DNA from: Mesorhizobium sp.
GTDB taxonomy: Bacteria; Pseudomonadota; Alphaproteobacteria; Rhizobiales; Rhizobiaceae
Direction: 5' to 3'
Length of the DNA stretch: 43,377 bases
Assembly: GCA_004020875.1 (NCBI GenBank)
Contig: SAPZ01000038.1
Coordinates: forward strand, 1 to 43,377
The notes below the pieces were generated by a model. That model searched no databases and was not told the DNA's origin. It worked only from the letters and a program-made list of their open reading frames with translations. The translations under genes were made by a program, and so were the position numbers. Every line of letters starts with the position of its first letter. Position 1 is the stretch's first letter. This document shows, piece after piece, positions 40,665 through 43,377 of this stretch.

Positions 40665-41266
40665 CTAACGTTCAACTCGCCGGCTGTAGCGCTCAACGAA
40701 CGCCGTCGCATTTGCCGAGCGCACGGCTTCCGTGAAAGCATCGATATAGCCACCGGCTTTGGCGCCGAAGTCGATGTGATAGGAATGCTCATACATATCG
40801 AGCGCCAATAGCGGTTGGCCCGCCGCCAGCGTGTGGCAATGGTCGGATGCCCACTGATTGACGAGTTTGTTGTCGCGCGCCGACCATGTGAGCAGCACTC
40901 AGCCGGAACCTCCGCCCAGTGCCTTGCCCATGGCGATGAATTCGTTTCGCCACCGCTCGCATCAGCCGAGTCGCGCTCCAAAGCATCGCGCAGAGACGCT
41001 GCCGGCGCGCTCTGCTCGCCGAGCCCGTCAAAAAACAGCTCGTGCAGGATCATCGAATTCATTGCGACAAGTTGCTCGCGCTTCAGCCCGTTGACGAGAA
41101 AGCCCGGAGCGGACTGATAATCCAATTCTGCAAGTTGCTCCTCGATCAGGTTGAGCCGCTTCACGGCTCCCTGGTAATTGTTCTCGTAGTGGCTGACGAT
41201 AAGGCGTTCCGACATGCCTTTGATCCGCGCAGGAGCACAGCCAAATGGTTTGATGCTGTACGGCAT
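40665..41266 (-). pseudogene. Fe/Mn superoxide dismutase, broken by a frameshift and a stop
   Basis: The gene starts at ATG 41266 behind TAGGAAA and reads as an Fe/Mn-family superoxide dismutase: RLIVSHYENNYQGAVKRLN (metal-side helix), then N-S-M-I-L-H-E-L-F-F-D-G-L. After L-E-R-D the frame shifts (about 40957-40972); the correct frame resumes with ERWRNEFIAMGKALGGGSG. A TGA at 40899-40901 stands where the family has tryptophan. Then VLLTWSARDNKLVNQWASDH and MYEHSYHIDFGAKAGGYIDAF follow to 40665. Both lesions would destroy the product, while the full length (about 200 codons) remains, so decay is recent. Confidence 0.85.
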
Positions 41267-41345
41267 TTTTCCTAGCTCCCTATGCGTGTTGCGTGTGGAG
41301 AGTAGAGGTCTCGGAGGCCGAGCCGGGCCGAGACCTCCAGTCTTC

Positions 41346-41879
41346 TCAGCCACTCGCGAGATGAATCCTGTCGAGCGCGGCCCCGAGCCCGTGCGCGAGC
41401 TTCTCCACGTCGTCATTGGCCCAGAAATGCATGAAGAACAGACGAGGCTCTTCGTTCAGCATGTGACTATGCAGGGCAGTCACCTCGATGCCGTTGTTGC
41501 GCAGGGCGCGCAGCACAGGGTTGACTTCGCTTGCGACCAGCACGAAGTCGCCGGTGATTGCCGCCTTCCCGTTGCCTGTCGGCTGGAAATTGATGGCGAT
41601 GGCCGAGGCCATGGCGGCAGGCACAGGCACATCGGCTTCCGTTATCTTTTCTTCGCGCGGGATACTGACCTGGTAGACTCCCCCGTTCACCTTGCCCTTG
41701 TGGCCCAGTGCCTTGTCGATCTTGGACGTTTCGACATCGATTGAAGTTGAGGGCGCATTGCCGCCCGACGGTGCATCGGAAAGGGGCGTCTGGCTTTCGT
41801 GCAAGCCCGCGTTCACGGCCGCCGCTAGCTTCACTGGATCGCCACGACCTTCGATGTGCATGTACATCGTGGCTGGCTC
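41346..41879 (-). pseudogene. 5'-truncated DUF1259 (LppY/LpqO family) gene
   Basis: The minus-strand frame carries about 178 residues of the DUF1259 family: T-M-Y-M-H-I-E-G-R-G-D-P-V-K-L, INFQPTGNGKAAITGDFVL, NPVLRALRNNGIEVTALHSH and RLFFMHFWANDDVEKLA. Family proteins are usually exported, about 300 residues, with two similar halves; only the part from the end of the first half onward is here. The frame runs on to 42020 but those residues do not resemble the family, and no signal peptide or ribosome binding site is present. The start was probably cut off by the event that brought the integrase next to it. Confidence 0.65.
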
Positions 41880-42103
41880 GGCGCCATCATTTCCGAAACA
41901 TTCGATGCCGAGGAGGGATCCAGAATGGCAGCTTACCGCCGAGCGTTCCCCAGAACCGGACCGTTGGGATCGGCCCCGAAACAGGCAAAGAGCGCTCTCC
42001 TGCCGCCATCGATGCGGCACAGTACTGAAAAGCCTCCATCGCTAGCGATGCACTAAATAAGACGGCAATTTCTGTACATCTTTCAGGTCCACCATTGGGC
42101 CGT
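41880..42103. other. Junction between truncated DUF1259 gene and integrase
   Basis: About 220 bases in which homology to both neighbours has ended. No tRNA gene and no clear direct repeat suitable as an attachment site were found. The stretch is the likely breakpoint of an insertion or deletion. Confidence 0.4.
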
Positions 42104-43377
42104 TCAAAATGGGCGGCGTTTTTGAACGTAAGCGCGCTTTGCAGCGTCGGATATTCGTCCCGGCGTCTGGTGAGCCGTCGCCGTTTGGTTCGCAGTGGAT
42201 CCTCGCGAGAATGCATGGACAGCAGGATTGCCGCGTCCCGCGATTGAGATCACGCACGCGTCTTTGCGCTTTAATTCATCAAGATAATCGGCCCACCATT
42301 GCATCATCCGAACCCGCTCTTCCCAGTGCTCTGCTCGGGCGTACGCGCGACGGACATCGTTGGTTTCAATATGGGCCAGCTGCCGCTCTATCGCGTCGGG
42401 ATGCCACTTACCGCACTCATTTAGCAGAGTTGACGCAGTTGCTCGAAAACCGTGGGCGGTAGCTTCGTCCTTGCCGTAGCCCATGCGGCGCAGGGCGGCG
42501 TTGAGCGTATTGTCGGAAATTGGGCGCGAACCCGAACGGACCCCAGGAAACAACAGTGACCCTCCACCGGAGATTTCTCTAAGTGAGTTCAGGACGCTGA
42601 TGGCTTGTCTCGAAAGGGGTACGCGATGCGGCCGTCGCATTTTCATGCGTGATTGAGGAACGATCCAGACGGAGCTTTCGAAATCGAACTCATCCCATTC
42701 GGCCGCGCGCAACTCGCCCGGGCGTGGGAACAGCAGCGCCATCAGCTTCAGGGCAGCTCGGGTTGTGGGCTGCCCGTCAAACGAATCGACTGCCCTCAGC
42801 AAGCCACCCAAGGCCTTCGGATTGGTGATTGCGGCCCGTGGTGTGACCGTTGGGCTGACAAGTGCACCTCTCAGAGCCAGCGTCGGATCTCCCTCGGCGC
42901 GTGAGGTCGCTATTGCGTACCGAAACACGGTTCCGATGGTGGAGCGCAGTCGCCTGGCCGATTCGTAGCGACCGCGAATTTCCAAGGCACGGAGGGCTGT
43001 AAGGACGGTTGCTGGATCGATCTCCCGAACGCACTTATCGCCAATGGTCGGATAGGCAAAGTTGAGCAGCCATTTGACCTTGCTGATTGTCCGGTCGGCA
43101 CGCCCCTCCTTCTTAAGCTTGTCAACATATTCCTCTGAGATTGAGCGAAAGGTGTCTTTTGGCGAACTAGCTTTCTGGAACTTGCGCTGCTGAGCCGGAT
43201 CGGCACCAGCCGTGAGGAGGCGCTTAGCTTCATCGCGCGCTTCGCGGGCATCTGCGAGAGAAATGACAGGATAGCTGCCCAGAGACAGCAGCTTCTGCTT
43301 CCCGTCGAACCGATAAGCGAGGCGCCATAACCTTGTTCCCGATGGCTGGACCCATAGCTGCAGCCCGCCGCCGTCGG
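42104..43377 (-). CDS. P4-type tyrosine recombinase/integrase (partial, N-terminus outside window)
   Basis: The open frame continues to the right edge and gives 423 residues. It starts D-G-G-G-L-Q-L-W-V-Q-P-S-G, which in P4-type integrases lies about 20 residues after the start, so little is missing. An N-terminal arm-binding part with LGSYPVISLADAREARDEAK, a SAM-like core-binding domain (about 95-170) and the catalytic domain follow. Catalytic residues are Arg in R-P-G-E-L-R, His/Arg in H-G-F-R-A-T, and Tyr in R-R-A-Y-A-R-A-E-H-W. After MMQWWADYLDELKRK, the usual end, about 40 extra residues run on to TAA 42104, perhaps because the natural stop was lost. It marks one edge of an integrated element. 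Confidence 0.9.
   Translation of the reverse strand, partial: DGGGLQLWVQPSGTRLWRLAYRFDGKQKLLSLGSYPVISLADAREARDEAKRLLTAGADPAQQRKFQKASSPKDTFRSISEEYVDKLKKEGRADRTISKVKWLLNFAYPTIGDKCVREIDPATVLTALRALEIRGRYESARRLRSTIGTVFRYAIATSRAEGDPTLALRGALVSPTVTPRAAITNPKALGGLLRAVDSFDGQPTTRAALKLMALLFPRPGELRAAEWDEFDFESSVWIVPQSRMKMRRPHRVPLSRQAISVLNSLREISGGGSLLFPGVRSGSRPISDNTLNAALRRMGYGKDEATAHGFRATASTLLNECGKWHPDAIERQLAHIETNDVRRAYARAEHWEERVRMMQWWADYLDELKRKDACVISIAGRGNPAVHAFSRGSTANQTATAHQTPGRISDAAKRAYVQKRRPF

Noticed and set aside
42104..43377. tRNA gene or attachment repeats next to the integrase
   Set aside because: No tRNA-like fold or matching direct repeat was found in 41880-43377; the far side is outside the window.

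Overview
The window looks like part of the genome of a Mesorhizobium-like alphaproteobacterium (order Rhizobiales). The basis is high GC, a Ros/MucR regulator of the cysteine-less M. loti type, many ABC uptake operons with ATGA/GTGA-coupled genes, and protein sequences of rhizobial character. No rRNA, tRNA or CRISPR array was seen.

Layout. (1) 1-2012: the tail of an unidentified gene, a MucR-family regulator without zinc ligands, then about 1.3 kb of decayed sequence with remnants of a MaoC-like dehydratase and a small cupin. (2) 2013-13336: a carbohydrate or polyol locus. A ribose-type ABC importer and a COG3618 lactonase-type hydrolase lie on the minus strand. Divergent from them are a LysR regulator, a TIM-barrel isomerase/epimerase, an RpiR regulator, a PfkB kinase, a COG4091/SAF dehydrogenase, a small ABM-domain protein and a 3-hydroxyisobutyrate-dehydrogenase-like enzyme. 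(3) 13566-40426: about 27 kb given over to organosulfur acquisition. It holds a dipeptide-type ABC importer with an NtaA/DszA-type flavin monooxygenase and a double-DUF427 protein; an SsuD monooxygenase coupled to a COG4529 FAD protein; a unit with SfnG, a branched-chain-amino-acid-type ABC importer, SfnB and an MsuE-type FMN reductase; a TauABC-type importer with a 61-residue small protein; and a complete ssuADCB operon. (4) 40427-43377: an eroded border with a small membrane-protein remnant, a superoxide dismutase pseudogene and a 5'-truncated DUF1259 gene, next to a P4-type tyrosine integrase that runs off the right edge.

How region 3 could work: several importers bring in sulfonates, sulfones and perhaps larger sulfur compounds. 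FMNH2-dependent monooxygenases (two SsuD, SfnG and the NtaA/DszA-type enzyme) cleave C-S bonds to release sulfite, with reduced flavin from the MsuE-type reductase. The assignment of individual substrates is inference.

The most interesting signal is non-coding. A box CTAC-N7-ATAG, which fits the LysR-type T-N11-A pattern, occurs exactly in three sulfur promoters (21523, 33352, 36555). A one-mismatch copy precedes sfnG (24274), and a weaker copy lies in the divergent promoter at 15.43 kb. No regulator gene for it lies in the sulfur region, so a CysB/Cbl-like protein encoded elsewhere may join these operons into one regulon. A second recurring theme is strong hairpins just after three solute-binding-protein genes, probably to make excess binding protein.
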